Shown: one piece after another, positions 1-11,746 of the stretch
Layout of the letters: every line of letters begins with the position of its first letter
How positions within the stretch are numbered: the first letter of the stretch is position 1
NCBI GenBank assembly: GCA_022495005.1
Contig: JAGYXB010001067.1
Span: 310,001-374,000 of the forward strand
Source: Rhyacophila brunnea
Lineage: Eukaryota; Arthropoda; Insecta; Trichoptera; Rhyacophilidae
Reading direction: 5' to 3'
DNA: 64,000 nucleotides
Notes under the pieces: generated by a model
What the model saw: the letters and a program-made list of their open reading frames with translations, nothing else
Told to the model about the DNA's origin: nothing
Databases searched by the model: none
Position numbers and translations under genes: made by a program

Positions 1-1505
1 GGATCAAACGCACATTGACTCGTTATCCAAGGGTTTGAAAAACCTTAGTTCAAATCAAATGTATAATTTTAACAGTTGATCAACAAACATTGTGTCAGTC
101 ACCTTACTGAAGGAGATGTACCTACTTTAATGTACCTAATATTTCGTTTAATAGAAATTATATTGTAAATACTATATTGTATTATTACTTAAATAATTGT
201 TATTTATGATCAATGTGTAACGAAATAAAAAGAAATTGTCTTTATTTTTTTCCTAATTGTTATATTTATAATAGGTAGGTAATAAAAATGTATTAACAAT
301 TCTATTTTAATACATGTTCTTATATTAAATAGTAAGTAATTCAAAAAGTCACCTAAGAAATTATCCAATGACGAATCCACTCAAATATTTTTGTTTCTTA
401 TAAATATGACATAAAAGTATATTCTGACAATAAATAATACTTAAAATAAATGCACACAATTATTTTCTTTAATTAATGACTAATGCTCTTACACGAACAG
501 ACTCACGTGAGTCATCGTGAACATTCGGTAAGTCGGTAACGTAAGGCCCTTCGCTCAAGGAAAAATCCGACAAACTGGTTGGTGATGGAACTCATAAACT
601 GGCCACTGACTGATACTTCGCACACGGCGCTACTGAAACCCACTTACAATAATAATCTCATAACCTCAAACTGTCAAACCCATTGTCTTTCCTATTTCAT
701 TCTTAGTTTTTTTCCGTATTATCTTTAAGCGAATATTCTATCAGCCTGTAATTATATAGGCAGAAGTATTTCTTAACATCTGCCACATATTTTAAATTAA
801 AAATCGGTTCGCCCATCTTTAAATTTTGACGTCTTGACTTGTTATTGCTTGTTCAGTTCAGTTCAGTGGTACCATTTTTTCATCGAATCTACCGATCTTG
901 GTACCACTGCTTTATGGTTGACTGGAAACGAGAGACTGGGAGACTAGCATGTCGCGTCTCTTCGATTTTGGTCGCGAACGTTTTGAAACTTAGAGATTCC
1001 AGTCTTGCCGTCAGCGAGCCGCTTTTGAAATGCAGTCGCTTGAGTATTCTCGTGAGCAGAAGGCCTTACTAATTGAACGTGCCGATCCAGGTGTCAGTTG
1101 GATTGTATTGACGCTTGTTGTGATATCTTAAAATTAAACATTCTCCTCTATTATTTTTTTTATTACAAATGTCACCGAAATCTATCGGAGATTGTGTTTG
1201 AACATGTAAACATGTTGCTGAGTGTATAAGCATATCTTTTTTTTCGTATTAACATGTATTGTCAATACGAATGTACTGTGGCAATAAAATACTTATGAAG
1301 TCAAAAATGTCAGCCTGATAGCGTTGACATCGCACCAGGGGTGGCTGGAGGTGGAACCAGAACCTATCTGAGCGTGCCGAAAGGCAGAAGACAAGATTGT
1401 AACTATTTTTGATAGGAAAATCTGGGAGCGAAAATAAAAAATAATATTTTTTGGCAGCGGATATATTTTTTTAACACTACAAGAGTCCATGAGACATATT
1501 ATTAT
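1..1505. other. AT-rich intergenic flank
   Basis: No intron-exon structure or recognisable protein is visible. The stretch is AT-rich with scattered TACCTA motifs. One GC-richer patch (about 836-1131) holds a short broken frame that is listed separately. Confidence 0.5.
949..1131 (+). pseudogene. Unrecognised short frame with one internal stop
   Basis: An ATG at 949 opens a 61-codon frame with a single in-frame TAG at 991-993, then stays open to TAA at 1129. The patch is clearly GC-richer than its surroundings, and the part after the stop (FEMQSLEYSREQKALLIERA) is rich in charged residues. I do not recognise a family. It may be a decayed exon or a transposon fragment, or chance. Confidence 0.2.
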
Positions 1506-1665
1506 AGGGAGACAGTAATGTAATTAGTAATAGAAAAGAAACAATCACAGACCCCAGGCTTTGAAAAAACCACAAATATATGTTATTGTGACGTCCCTCA
1601 TCCAGAATCACACCCGGAGTCTCTACTACTACTAGCACTGGACTACAAGGGACTGCGGAGAGTAA
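1506..1665 (-). repeat. tRNA-derived repeat, degenerate copy
   Basis: This region aligns by eye with 59663-59820: both carry a GTAATnAGTAATAGAAnAGAAA block, then an AGGnTTTGAnAAAA block, then on the minus strand a B-box-like segment and a TTGTAGTCCAG segment. The B box here is more decayed than in the partner. The layout fits a tRNA-derived SINE on the minus strand. Confidence 0.45.
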
Positions 1666-1826
1666 TTATATCTCTCTCTACTTGAAGACTGGGGTGCCTA
1701 ATCTTCGTAGTCCACCCTGCTCCTATATAGTTGTCAGCTCGATAATTACTCTGACATCTTTAAGGTTCTGGAGTAGATTTCTTTAAGTGATGACACTTTT
1801 ATTGGTATCACTACCGACCATAAGAG

Positions 1827-1835
1827 GGTGTAGCA
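1827..1835. repeat. 9-bp target site duplication of MULE, left
   Basis: GGTGTAGCA here is identical to 8697-8705, immediately outside the two inverted-repeat ends. Nine bases is the usual target duplication length for Mutator-like elements. Confidence 0.85.
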
Positions 1836-2500
1836 GGGTCTAGGACGATTTGGCACCGCGAACTGGCCTCCGCCGATTGGCCTCCGGTTATTGGCCGCCG
1901 GTACAATCGGACACCGACCCAATTGGCCTCCGGGACGATCGGACGCCGGCACAATCGGGCGCCGGCCCAATTTGACACCGGCCCAACTGGCCGCTGGGAG
2001 ATTGGACGCCGCACCGCTGAATAAAATGCGCAAAGGAAAAGACCTACGTAACGACTTCGTAGAGAAAGTAGACACGACACTTTAATAAATGCTTCTATCT
2101 ACTTAGTGGTTGTACCTAATACATTTTGCGCTTAATATATTTTTATTATGATAGATAATAATTATTATTCATGCTTTATGCTGTTTATAAAAGAAAAGAA
2201 TTCTTTTCTCGCCAGAACTTGAAGATGTGCATAATTAAGTAATTTTTGTGTATACCTACCTATTCATATTAAAAACATCAAATATTAATAATGAATTAAT
2301 TAGTTAAAATATTGTCTTTCGGCGTTTTCTCGATTTCATGTTATTATTATTGAACTTTATATGTGTACCTATATCACCCGTAAATAATTATTTTGAAGAT
2401 TATGAAATTACAAACAATATAAGTAGGTAAACTACTTGAAAGGTATATACATATTACATTAGATATTATGTTGACAAAGCGAATTTGTAACTTTATTGGA
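1836..2500 (+). repeat. Left terminal inverted repeat of the MULE
   Basis: The outer ~190 bp is GC-rich and built from short alternating units of the type GGCCTCCG / ACAATCGGnCGCCGG. The inner part is AT-rich and continues to about GTTGACAAAGCGAATTTG (near 2470-2490). The reverse complement of the whole block occurs at the right end with small indels. Confidence 0.85.
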
Positions 2501-3554
2501 AGTTTTAGTCATTTTTATTTAAGTATAGTATATATATATGATGTTTATAAAAATAATGGAATTCTTTCCTCGTCTTTTAAAGATGTGCACAATTAAATTT
2601 ACGTATTTTTATTTATATTTACAAATCTGTAGGTGTCCCTATAAAGGGGATAATTAAGTATATGTTATGCGAAACTCAAAGCGAGGAAAAACACCAAATA
2701 AAAACAGTAACCAAAATATATGTATTCGTATATGGTATTTTTTTAAAGTTTATTAAATGTATATGATTTAAAATACAACCATAAAACACTAAAGCTATTG
2801 TTATTTATTTCGTCGTGTGTTTTTTATTTTTTTTGCCTGTTTCTAGTTTATTAGTTAAATTGAGCCAGTTTGAATGAAAATAATATTCTTTCAGACTTTT
2901 CTTAAATTAAAACAATACATTTTAAAGTGTGTTTTAGGGTAAATAAAAATATCTTTAAAAATTTAAGAAAATAATCTGCTGTAAATATTTCAGTAGGTTG
3001 ATGGATAAATATGTAAAGTAACCTTATAGTAATTAATAATATTCACTATTTGCTAAGTCATATTTTTATAATAATACTTACATATGAATTTCTTTAACGG
3101 TATTAACTCACAGTAAAGCCTTGATGAAAAGACAGTACCTATATTAAATAATAAAATAAAATAAAACACAATATTATGCAGTGCTAAGCAAAATTGATAA
3201 ATAAAACGACAATTATATTAATACATTTATTTTCAATGACAACCTATTTTAGACAATACATTTTAATAATATAAAAACAAAATGCAGTTCATAAATACAC
3301 ATCGTATGGGTATTTTAATCCTACTTATGATATTTAAATAACATAATATACGTACATATTCATCTCAAAAAACCTCATAACAAAATAACATACGAAAACT
3401 ACACAAAATATTTATTACTTTCCATAAAAATAAAGGAATAAATGGAGGAACCTAATAATACAATATTGGGTAACTTCCTACCTATCTACCTAAAACTTGT
3501 AATGTAAATACACTTTTAATATATTCTACCTAACCGAATATTTTACTACTTTTC
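2501..3554. other. AT-rich interior of the MULE, no gene seen
   Basis: No ORF over 60 codons and no protein similarity could be recognised on either strand. Confidence 0.5.
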
Positions 3555-3558
3555 TTAA

Positions 3559-4952
3559 GGGGGGACGTGCTCGTCGAAGGTCAAAATTGAGTTTTTATTG
3601 TATTTTCAAACCATGATCCTGAACACTCCTTAAACGTTGTAGATAATCTATTTATATAATTTTGAAGCCTTATTATCTTTTATAGTTATTTTAAACATTT
3701 TGATGACTGCATAAAGTATTTTTGTTACATAAAATAGTATTCTTTTAAACCTCTCGCTCTAATGTTTTTAGAATATAGCCATATTTCGGTACATAACTGT
3801 GCAGTGGTGTTAAAATTTTTTACATTTATTAATTTTTAAACGCATTTATAAAACCATTAGAATAATTTATTACGAGATAATTTTTGTAAAATATTCACGA
3901 TAAAAAATTATATTGATAATCTCTGTGATCCCAAATTTGACAAGAATTAGACATTTTATTATTCAAAAAATCAGCAATATTAACACATTTGAAGATGATT
4001 CTAAAGATACTTATTATAAGCTATGTCTTTGACCATTCAAGTGTGATAAACATCTTATGAATAATGATTGCTTTATAATAATTATTGACCTAAGAATAAG
4101 GTAGTGTTTTTTGGAAATACGCCATTTCTTTTGTCATTCCCTAGTGTTTAAGCTACAACATACGGCCGTAGCCATAAATTGACAAACTATAATTAAAGTA
4201 GGGAGTAAAATTATGTTAACGCGCGTGTTTGAACATGTACCTAACTGAATTTTTTTTAATTTTTTTTTAAACGGTACATGTTCAAACACGCGCGTCAATA
4301 TCATTTGACTCCCTACTTCAATTATAGTTTGTCAATTTATGGCTACGGCCGTATGTTGTAGCTAAACCACTAGGGAATGCCAAAAGAAATGGCGTATTTC
4401 AAAAAAACACTACCTTATTCTTAGGTCAATAATTAATATAAAGCAATCATTATTCATAAGATGTTTATCACACTTCAATGGTAAAAGACATAGCTTATAA
4501 TAAATATCTTTAAAATCATCTTCAAATGTGTTAATCTTGCCGATTTTTTGAATAATAAAATGCCTAATTCTTGTCAAATTTGGGATCACAGAGATTATCA
4601 ATATATTTTTTATCGTGAATATTTTACAAACATTATCTCGTAATAAATTATGCTAATGGTTTTATAAATGCGTTTAAAAATTAATAAATGTAAAAAATCT
4701 TAACAACATTGCACAGTTATGTACCGAAATATGACTATATTCTAAAACATTAGAGCGAGAGGTTTAAAAGAATACTATTTTATGTAACAAAAATACTTCA
4801 TGCAGTCATCAAATGTTTAAAATAACTATAAAGGATAATAAGGCTTCAAAATTGTGTAAATAGATTATCTACAACGTTTAAGGAGTGTCCAGGATCATGG
4901 TTTGAAAATACAATAAAAACTCAATTTTGACCTTCGACGAGCATGTCCCCCC
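3559..4952. mobile_element. Fold-back element with ~680-bp arms, TTAA target
   Basis: This 1,394-bp element is almost entirely palindromic. The left arm (3559 to ~4241) and right arm (~4273 to 4952) are reverse complements separated by a ~30-base AT-rich loop. The tips read GGGGGGACGTGCTCGTCGAA and its mirror, and both are flanked by TTAA (3555-3558, 4953-4956). A TTAA duplication points to piggyBac- or Kolobok-type mobilisation; the superfamily is inferred from the target only. No protein is encoded. Related copies lie at 39595-40295, 41245-41936 and 50575-51415. Confidence 0.85.
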
Positions 4953-5016
4953 TTAATAACCTCTCAAAAATTCAACATACCTATATATTTTAATGTAAGT
5001 AAACTAAACGAATAAA

Positions 5017-5690
5017 TTTTAATGGATTGAAGTTTTGTACTTTTCCATTTGAGTCGTTTTTGCGACCCGAGTTTCGCCTTTCGGCACCTTCGGGCACTAT
5101 GTGCATTTACCAAAAGGTAAATACACACTGTCGATGAATACAGTTAATAATTCTAACTTATATAATAAAGTAATACAATAAATTAGGTGAAACTTTATCA
5201 CCTACCATTAAGTTCACAATAAAAATATAACAAACAAATTATGAATAGTTGAAGTGTTTGTAAAAAAAAACCTACCTTCTCACTAATAATACATTCGATA
5301 TGAGTATTAATCGTCAAAATATAATAATAGATCATAAGTAAATGTAATCAATAAAAATACTTACTACACTCAAGAGGTGTAAAATTGTCAATTCTGGGAA
5401 CATAGCAACGTATTGGGAATTTAACGGAGGTTACTAATGAGATACCTATATCAATGATATCAATCTTGTGAAACAAATATTCGATATTATTCTTACATGC
5501 TATTTTTTTCCACTTCACTTCAAATACTTCAACTAATCATAATTTATTTGTTAATTTTTATTATTATTTATTGTTATATTTTTTATTGTGATCATTGACT
5601 TAATAGGTAGGTGATAAAGTTTTTACCTACTTTATTGTATGAATTTGTTCTATAAGTTAAAATTGACTGCATTCGTTGTCAGTGTGTGTG
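5017..5690. mobile_element. Degenerate fold-back, relative of the 16341 element
   Basis: The left arm (AATGGATTGAAG, GAGTCGTTTTTGCGACCCGA, TTTCGCCTTTCGGCA, CACTCAAGAGGTGTAAA) matches the left arm at 16341-16774. Part of the mirrored arm (about 5515-5690) follows after a divergent middle. It contains a mutated form of the hammerhead-like box (5062-5093, minus strand). Confidence 0.7.
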
Positions 5691-6249
5691 TCACACTCTA
5701 ACTTTCCATGCCCGCGTTCGCTCATAATCTGCCCTTCCATTGCGAATATGGTATTTGTCACTAATTATTGTCACTTGAGTTTATTTTGAAATTTTGGCCC
5801 ACGTACGTAAAAAGGTTTGCCAACCCTGATCGAAATAATACTATTAAACCTATTTTTTTCAAAAAAAGGGGTTTTCAAACTGTGTTCACTCGTATAATTC
5901 TGTTTAATATAATATTTCTTTTATTAATTATGTTAACTGTAAATTCATGGTGGAAATAAATTCTATTATTGATTTAATTTAATAAAACGCAATTTTTATC
6001 GTACTGACTAGACTAGCCTCTGGGTGGACGAAACCGGTTGCAGTTAAAAAAGGTTCATGTGATTGGGTCATCGATATATTTAATAATATGTTTACTGTTC
6101 AATTCTACTTATTAAGTCATAATTTGTGTTATACTAATTATTTAATTTATAAATACGTACTGCAATATAATCAGTCAATGTCGATTTAATGATTTATTTT
6201 CTTCCAAACTCAATAATTACCCAGTATTATTTAACCTAACTAAAAAATA
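5691..6249. other. AT-rich DNA, nothing recognised
   Basis: The short open frame at 5768-5959 has no recognisable family, and its composition matches that of the surrounding non-coding DNA. Confidence 0.4.
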
Positions 6250-6425
6250 CGACATCCAACAGGATTCGCGCCCAGATGCGTGCTCTGGCCACTAAGCTAT
6301 ACGAGTCCTATCTACTTGTATCGGAGTGAGCTAATGCTTTTATAATTCTCTCTGAAGCACTTTCTAAATTGCGTTACTTATTGGCAATCGGCTTTTGTAT
6401 TTTAAATCAAAGTAGGTATTGAATT
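6250..6425 (-). repeat. tRNA-like repeat
   Basis: Read on the minus strand, a good A box (TAGCTTAGTGG) lies near 6295-6305 and a degenerate B-box region (GCGCGAATCC) about 25 bases on. The adjoining block (CTCTGAAGC, CTTTCTAAATTG, GGCnATCGGCTTTTGT, AAATCAAAGTAGGTATTG) is shared with the tRNA-like copy at 57415-57590. It is therefore a repeat family and not a functional tRNA gene. No acceptor stem was found. Confidence 0.5.
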
Positions 6426-6429
6426 ATCG

Positions 6430-7120
6430 ATTTCAGGTGTTTTATATTATATTTTGCTGATATTTTTGGACGAATTCACTGGACAGCCGGCTCTTAGACT
6501 GTTAGCCGATGAGTTAGACATTTTTCAAAATTCTTGTCCTATTAAAAATATTTTTAACGCTATTATAATATTTTGTATAATTCTCATGACAAAGGCCAAT
6601 CATTTTTTAACCCCTGATCGAGCTAATGAGGTAGTTAGATCAGATTATTTTTAAATATCTGGGGCTTTCCCACGTACCCAGGTATTTCCACAGATAAATT
6701 AAAAATAATTCCCTATTACAAACATCGGCTTCCTAGTGATTAATATAATAGGTATTATATATTTCGACGTAGTTACGCAAAACAATACAACTCATAAAAT
6801 ATAAATCCATGCTTGGTGAAATGTTTCACCAGTCAATATAATTTTTTTTTCTAGATTATTTATTTTCTTATTATCTTCCCAAGTCATGTCACCATTCTGT
6901 ATCCACCATATATATAATGTGTGGATGGTTTTTAGTAGCCTTGGTCAGGTGACAGGTGGTGGTATTGACTTTTGTTGTCAAAGAGGATATATAATTATTA
7001 AGTTTACACTGCTACTTATTACTATTTTGTTTTACTGTTTTTGTTATATTATACGTGTTCATATTCCAACAGTGAATTTTCCATTTGTGAGATTTTCTTC
7101 AGAAATAAATATTTATCTTC
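6430..7120. other. AT-rich DNA, nothing recognised
   Basis: Frames at 6454-6654 and 6886-7176 have no recognisable similarity. The second runs into the LINE fragment on the opposite strand. Confidence 0.35.
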
Positions 7121-7124
7121 TTCT

Positions 7125-7515
7125 TCTTATTGTCCCATCCCCTAGTGGAGGTCGGACACCATCAAGGCAATATTAGCTTTGTCGTCTGCTACCTGGAATA
7201 GTTCAGTGGAGATGCACTCGTACTAATCACGGAGGTTTTTAAGCCACGATATGCGGCGCCGTCCTCTGCTACGCTTACCTTTGATCTTTCCTTGAATGAT
7301 AAGTTGGGGAATACTGTACTTTTGTCTTCTCATAATGTAGCCGAGGTACTGTAGTTTCCTGGGTTTAATACTACGTAGAACTTCTTGGTCCTTTCCCATT
7401 CGATTGAGAATTTCAACATTTGTCACTCTGTGAGTTCAAGAAATTTTGAGGATGCATCTATACAGCCACATCTCGAAAGCTTCAAGTCTCCGTAACATCT
7501 CTTGGTTTAGCGTCC
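7125..7515 (-). pseudogene. LINE reverse transcriptase C-terminal fragment
   Basis: The minus strand encodes the C-terminal end of a non-LTR retrotransposon ORF2. Motifs visible include VEILNRMGKDQEVL, RKLQYLGYIMRRQKYS, LIIQGKIKGKRS and RRRISWLKNLRDW. These are typical of the region after the RT domain in many insect endonuclease/RT proteins. Only the last ~130 residues remain, with frame breaks, followed by a GAAGAAGAAG-like tail at the low-coordinate end. It is 5'-truncated, and it sits inside the MULE. The clade (RTE, CR1 or Jockey-like) cannot be fixed from this fragment. A more intact paralogue lies at 51825-52187. Confidence 0.75.
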
Positions 7516-7884
7516 ATAATAATGTTTATAATAATGTATTAATGTTAGCCATACTATTTATCTTTCAACAAAAATATGTGTACACATTTTAAATTAAAAG
7601 TGAAATTTTTAACATATGAACATTTCGACTTAAATTAATATCTAGTACACTCTACTCCAGTTATTTTAAAAATAATGTAAAAAAATATACCACACTATGA
7701 AAAAATATTCATTTACCTATGCACCGTGCTGAATTTTTTGAGTCAACTTTTCTTGAAATTTATCTAATGTGAGTTAGCGCGTTTTTTATAAAATACGTTT
7801 AGTAATAAAAATGGAATAAGCAATTTTAAGCCGAAGATACCTAACACCTATTTCAAACGATAGTCTATTGACAATAATATGAAC
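7516..7884. other. AT-rich MULE interior
   Basis: Nothing was recognised in this stretch. Confidence 0.4.
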
Positions 7885-8696
7885 CTACATACAAATTCGC
7901 TTTGTCAACATAATATATAATAATGTAGGTACAGAATACATGTAGGTACTGAATACGGTATAGTTTGTTAATTATTATAGACTTATTTTATTTATTACGT
8001 AAACGCCTTGATTAATATAAATTGTACCTAATTATTAAAGATCGATTGACCAACACATTTCAAACAATAATATAATATAATATAATGTAATATGTAGGTA
8101 CCTTTCAAGTATTTTACCTACTTATATTGTTTGTTATTTCATAAACTTCAAAATACTTATTTACGGATGATGAATAAATATAAAGTTCAATTATAATAAC
8201 ATGAAATCGAGAAAACGCCGAAAAATATTATTTTCACTAACCAATTCATTATTAATATATATATATTTTTTAATATGAATAGGCAGGTATACACAATAAA
8301 TTACTTACTTAATTATGCACATCTTCAAGTTCTGACGAGGAAAGAATTCTTCTCTTTTTATAAACAGCATAAAGCATAAGTAATAATTATTATCAATCAT
8401 AAGCGAAAAATGTATAAGGTACAATCACTAAGTAGATAGAAGCATATTAAAGTGTCGTGTCTACTTTCTCTACCAAGTCGTTACGTAGGTCTTTTCCTTT
8501 GCGCGTTTAATTCAGCCGTGCGGCGTCCAATCTCCCGGCGGCCAGTTGGGCCGGTGTCCAATTGGGTCGGCGCCCGATTGTACCGGCGTCCGATCGTCCC
8601 GGAGGCCAATTGGGTCCGTGTCCGATTGTACCGGCGGCCAATAACCGGAGGCCAATCGGCGGAGGCCAGTTCGCGGTGTCAAATCGTCCCATTCCC
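7885..8696 (-). repeat. Right terminal inverted repeat of the MULE
   Basis: This is the reverse complement of 1836-2500 with several indels, ending CGCGGTGTCAAATCGTCC then CATTCCC. It is about 150 bp longer than the left arm because of extra AT-rich sequence. Confidence 0.85.
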
Positions 8697-8705
8697 GGTG
8701 TAGCA
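8697..8705. repeat. 9-bp target site duplication of MULE, right
   Basis: GGTGTAGCA, identical to 1827-1835. Confidence 0.85.
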
Positions 8706-9205
8706 ACACGAAACAGTTGAAATCGATGCCGCTTTGCATATTGTAGTTCACATATAGTGAGGGTAATATCAAAAGTAAGTACGCAATATGCATCTACATT
8801 TTCAATGAACACCCTAGTGATAAACCCATATAAAATGCTTCGCTATCTAATATTAAATTTATAAAATAATAGCTAGAGTTAGTGAAAAACAACTTGGCAT
8901 TGAACCTAATTTTATCTCGTGAAATGACAAGCCTATTAAAAAAACGATATTACTTATAATAATGTTATTTAAATAATTTTGTATTTAATACTGAATATGT
9001 GAAGGTCCAGGAAAGTAATAATAAATTATTCTAATCAAAGTTTTTTTGACCGAGTTATAGATCAATGACATTTAATAGTTTTCTACTTATTAGCAATTAT
9101 TACGTCGCAGTGAGTAGTAAGGCGTCATAACTAAAATTTGGATTTCTCCTGAGTTCCCGACACCATCCCTAAACCATGCTCCTAACATATTAATTATTTT
9201 TTTGC
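8706..9205. other. AT-rich DNA, nothing recognised
   Basis: No gene or repeat boundary was seen. Confidence 0.4.
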
Positions 9206-9545
9206 TCTATAACCCCGTGGCGAAGGATGGAGGTAGGCTGTTAAGATCCAACATAATCAGTGCTACTAAACTTTGTCTGTCAAACAAATTTGTGTTCATT
9301 GAAATAAGACTAGAATGTGTAGATAGTGCTTATTAGTTTTTGAAATTCAATTAAACCCGCCTAATCCAAGCTATAGTAGATAATATTAAAAAAAATATTC
9401 GTTCATCTATAGAATATAGAAAATATATAAAACTTTGTCATTAAACCATAGATTATTTATTATATTGGATACTTATTTTATAGATAGATTTTTTTATCGA
9501 TTATGGTTTTGTATAGGTAGTTTTTAAGACGATGTCTTTAACCTA
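9206..9545. repeat. Single arm of the 26839 inverted-repeat family
   Basis: This aligns along its length with 26839-27165: GTGGCGAA-GATGGAGGTAGGCTGTTAAG, then ACTAAACTTTGTCnGTCAA, TAGAATGTGTAGAT, ATATTCGTT and ATCGATTATGGTTT. The second arm present at 27165-27418 is absent here. Confidence 0.65.
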
Positions 9546-10248
9546 CCAGAGGAACCTAGCGGTAAAATACAAAGCTTGCAATTTTAGACATTTTTTTGAT
9601 AATTTACAATTTCAACTGTATTAATTAATAAATATGTACCTGAAAACATTAAAAAGAAAAATATTTTTTTATTTTAAGTCAAAGATAAACTTACAAATGA
9701 AGTGCCTTGTTTCAAAAGCCCCTGTAGTTCTGAGAAAAATGAGAAAAAATCATTCCTATTAAATTTGTGAATTTTATGTATTTATAATTCGTTACATTCT
9801 AAAGAGTATTTTGGCTTTCCATTTTTTGAAAAGCACACCCAACCGTTTTAGCGGGTTTTGAAATGTACCCTAATTTTTGATCATACGTATTGACGGTTTT
9901 TGGCGTTTTTTCAAGCTCAATCTTTGGCCATCACATAGGTAATAAAAATATACATCTAAATACATAATATCTAACTCAAAAATTTTCAAAAACCGTTTTA
10001 GGGGGTTTTGAAACTAGGCTAGGCTTGAAACTAGAAACTATGTGAATTTGTCAAAGGACTTATTTTTACATATATTTTATGGTCATATTTATTATTAAAA
10101 TTTAGTTTATTAAGTTTTCTATGTTTTGACGTAGAGATTTTTGACTAATTCATAGTTTTAATATTTTTTTATATTTATTTAAAAAAAATCGATTTTATAA
10201 AAATATAAATGTGTACAACTTAAAATCCTTTTTATATGTGTAACGGTA
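9546..10248. other. AT-rich DNA with short direct repeats
   Basis: The motif ACCGTTTTAGnGGGTTTTGAA occurs twice (about 9842 and 9991), each with similar flanks. This may be a small decayed tandem repeat. No gene is visible. Confidence 0.4.
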
Positions 10249-10298
10249 TCTCCATGAGCGCGGAATAAATTATCAAACCTTCTTGGTTTAACCGCAAT

Positions 10299-10556
10299 CT
10301 AGGTTCCTCGACCGTGTTTTTCTTTTCTTGTCTGTTGAAGAGGAACATCATCTAGAGTAGTTATGTATGTTTCGCCCTCGCTCAGGAAACTGAAATGACC
10401 GGTTATCTGATGAAGGAAAAAGATTGTATTCTCAGACCAGTATCTGCCAAACTGTGTGCCGCAAATAAGAAGTCTGTGAATCACAAATGTTAGAACTGTG
10501 GACCAGAAAAGTTTAAAACTTACAACATTGCATCCCGTGTGCAGATGCTTCCTCAA
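10299..10556 (-). other. Unrecognised ORF remnant
   Basis: An 85-codon open frame on the minus strand has a more even base composition than its surroundings. It contains HQITGHFSFLSEGETYIT and ends TRKEKHGRGT. No family is recognised and no splice sites fit well. It may be a piece of an old transposon ORF, because it immediately abuts the Tigger-like element at 10607. Confidence 0.25.
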
Positions 10557-10606
10557 ACAAAATTAAAATTTGGCCAGAAGTGTAGAAGACAGTAGAAATT
10601 ATAATA

Positions 10607-11203
10607 CAGTCGAACTTGGTTATTACGAAGAAGATGGGACCGACTGAATTTGCTCGTTATAAGCATTACTTGTTTTATCACAGAATAGGAATTTTTAAAT
10701 GAGTGGTCACATAACACAAAACGTCGCAATTCAAACAAAAATACACAATTAGATTTTTTCCCCGAAACAAGCATGGCATTCGTAAACTACAAAAGAAGTT
10801 ATTTATTGTAATGAACGCTGGTTGGTACTGACTTCACAAACCTTGGATTTTTTACACGCAATTTCAACCATATGCGTGGATACTTTTTCAATATTGTCGG
10901 CGAAAACAACAATTAGTTAGGTACTTAAGACACTTTACTAGTGTCATAAACGTAATCCGATCCCGGCGGCATCCTGTCCGGTCGGATTTTATTGATTAGC
11001 GTCGAAATGTTTTTAAACGATCGACACATTAACAGTTTTCAGAAAAATTTTGTCGATATTTTAGCTCGGTATACCCGATAAGTAGCTCGTTATAAAAGTG
11101 AATTTATGTATGGATAAAATAATAAACTAAAATGTCAACGAATGTTTCCTCGTTACATCCGAGATCTCGCTATATCCATGATCGTTAAAACCGAGTTCGA
11201 CTG
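10607..11203. mobile_element. Tigger/pogo-like MITE, 597 bp
   Basis: The terminal inverted repeats are CAGTCGAACTTGGTTATTAC and the mirror of CGTTAAAACCGAGTTCGACTG. TA (10605-10606) flanks the left end; the right flank is CA, a likely mutated TA. Interior segments GCTCGTTATAA also occur near both ends in inverted orientation. These TIRs resemble those of Tigger/pogo elements. No transposase is present. Confidence 0.7.
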
Positions 11204-11746
11204 CAGTGTCTGCATAATTCTTACTAAGTTATCAAACGCGCGAGTGCGTCACCAATCCTTTTGCAAGATACGATGGTTCACATTTGACACTACCATTGGA
11301 AGTAAATTTAATAGAACACAAAGTCTCATTCTCTGAGCTAGAGTTGTCAGGATGTTGAATTTCGGTTTAGGTCAATATCCTTGATTGACTACCAAAAATT
11401 TGGATGATCGAGTCTTTGCAAAATTTTCTCAGCACAAGTGGAAATGAATAAAAAAAACCCGGAACAATTACAGAATGTAGATAAGAAGTTTCGTATTTGT
11501 TTATCCAATCTCGCGTCTTGACATATATCTTTGTCAATAAATTGCACCCTTCTCACTGATAATTATTGCATTCAGCTACTATATTATTTTTTGTTACCTG
11601 TCGGTACTATTTTCTTATTCATAGATATTAATAAAGAAGGTAGCTCAATTTATTTTGTTGGGGTGATTTGTTTGATGTGACACGAAACAAATACCCTTTA
11701 CTTAGTCCACCGTCAGGTAAAAAACTTGGACACACACTATTTAGAC
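11204..11746. other. AT-rich DNA, nothing recognised
   Basis: No gene, repeat end or structured motif was found. Confidence 0.4.

Larger units (their letters stand above)
1836..8696. mobile_element. Mutator-like (MULE) element with long TIRs
   Basis: The element is 6,861 bp long. Its ends are long inverted repeats (about 1836-2500 and 7885-8696) beginning GGG and then GGACGATTTGnCACCGCG. They are flanked by a perfect 9-bp direct duplication, GGTGTAGCA. Long TIRs, a G-start and a 9-bp duplication are the MULE hallmarks. No MURA-type transposase is visible; the interior is AT-rich and occupied by later insertions: a TTAA fold-back (3559-4952), a second fold-back relic (5017-5690), a tRNA-like repeat (6250-6420) and a LINE fragment (7125-7515). 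It is therefore non-autonomous or has lost its gene. Short ORFs in the TIRs come from the GC-rich subrepeats and are not genes. Confidence 0.85.

Noticed and set aside
1746..2085. Pro/Arg/Gly-rich ORFs on both strands, repeated at 8452-8812
   Set aside because: They coincide with the GC-rich subrepeats of the MULE terminal inverted repeats and occur on both strands and in several frames.
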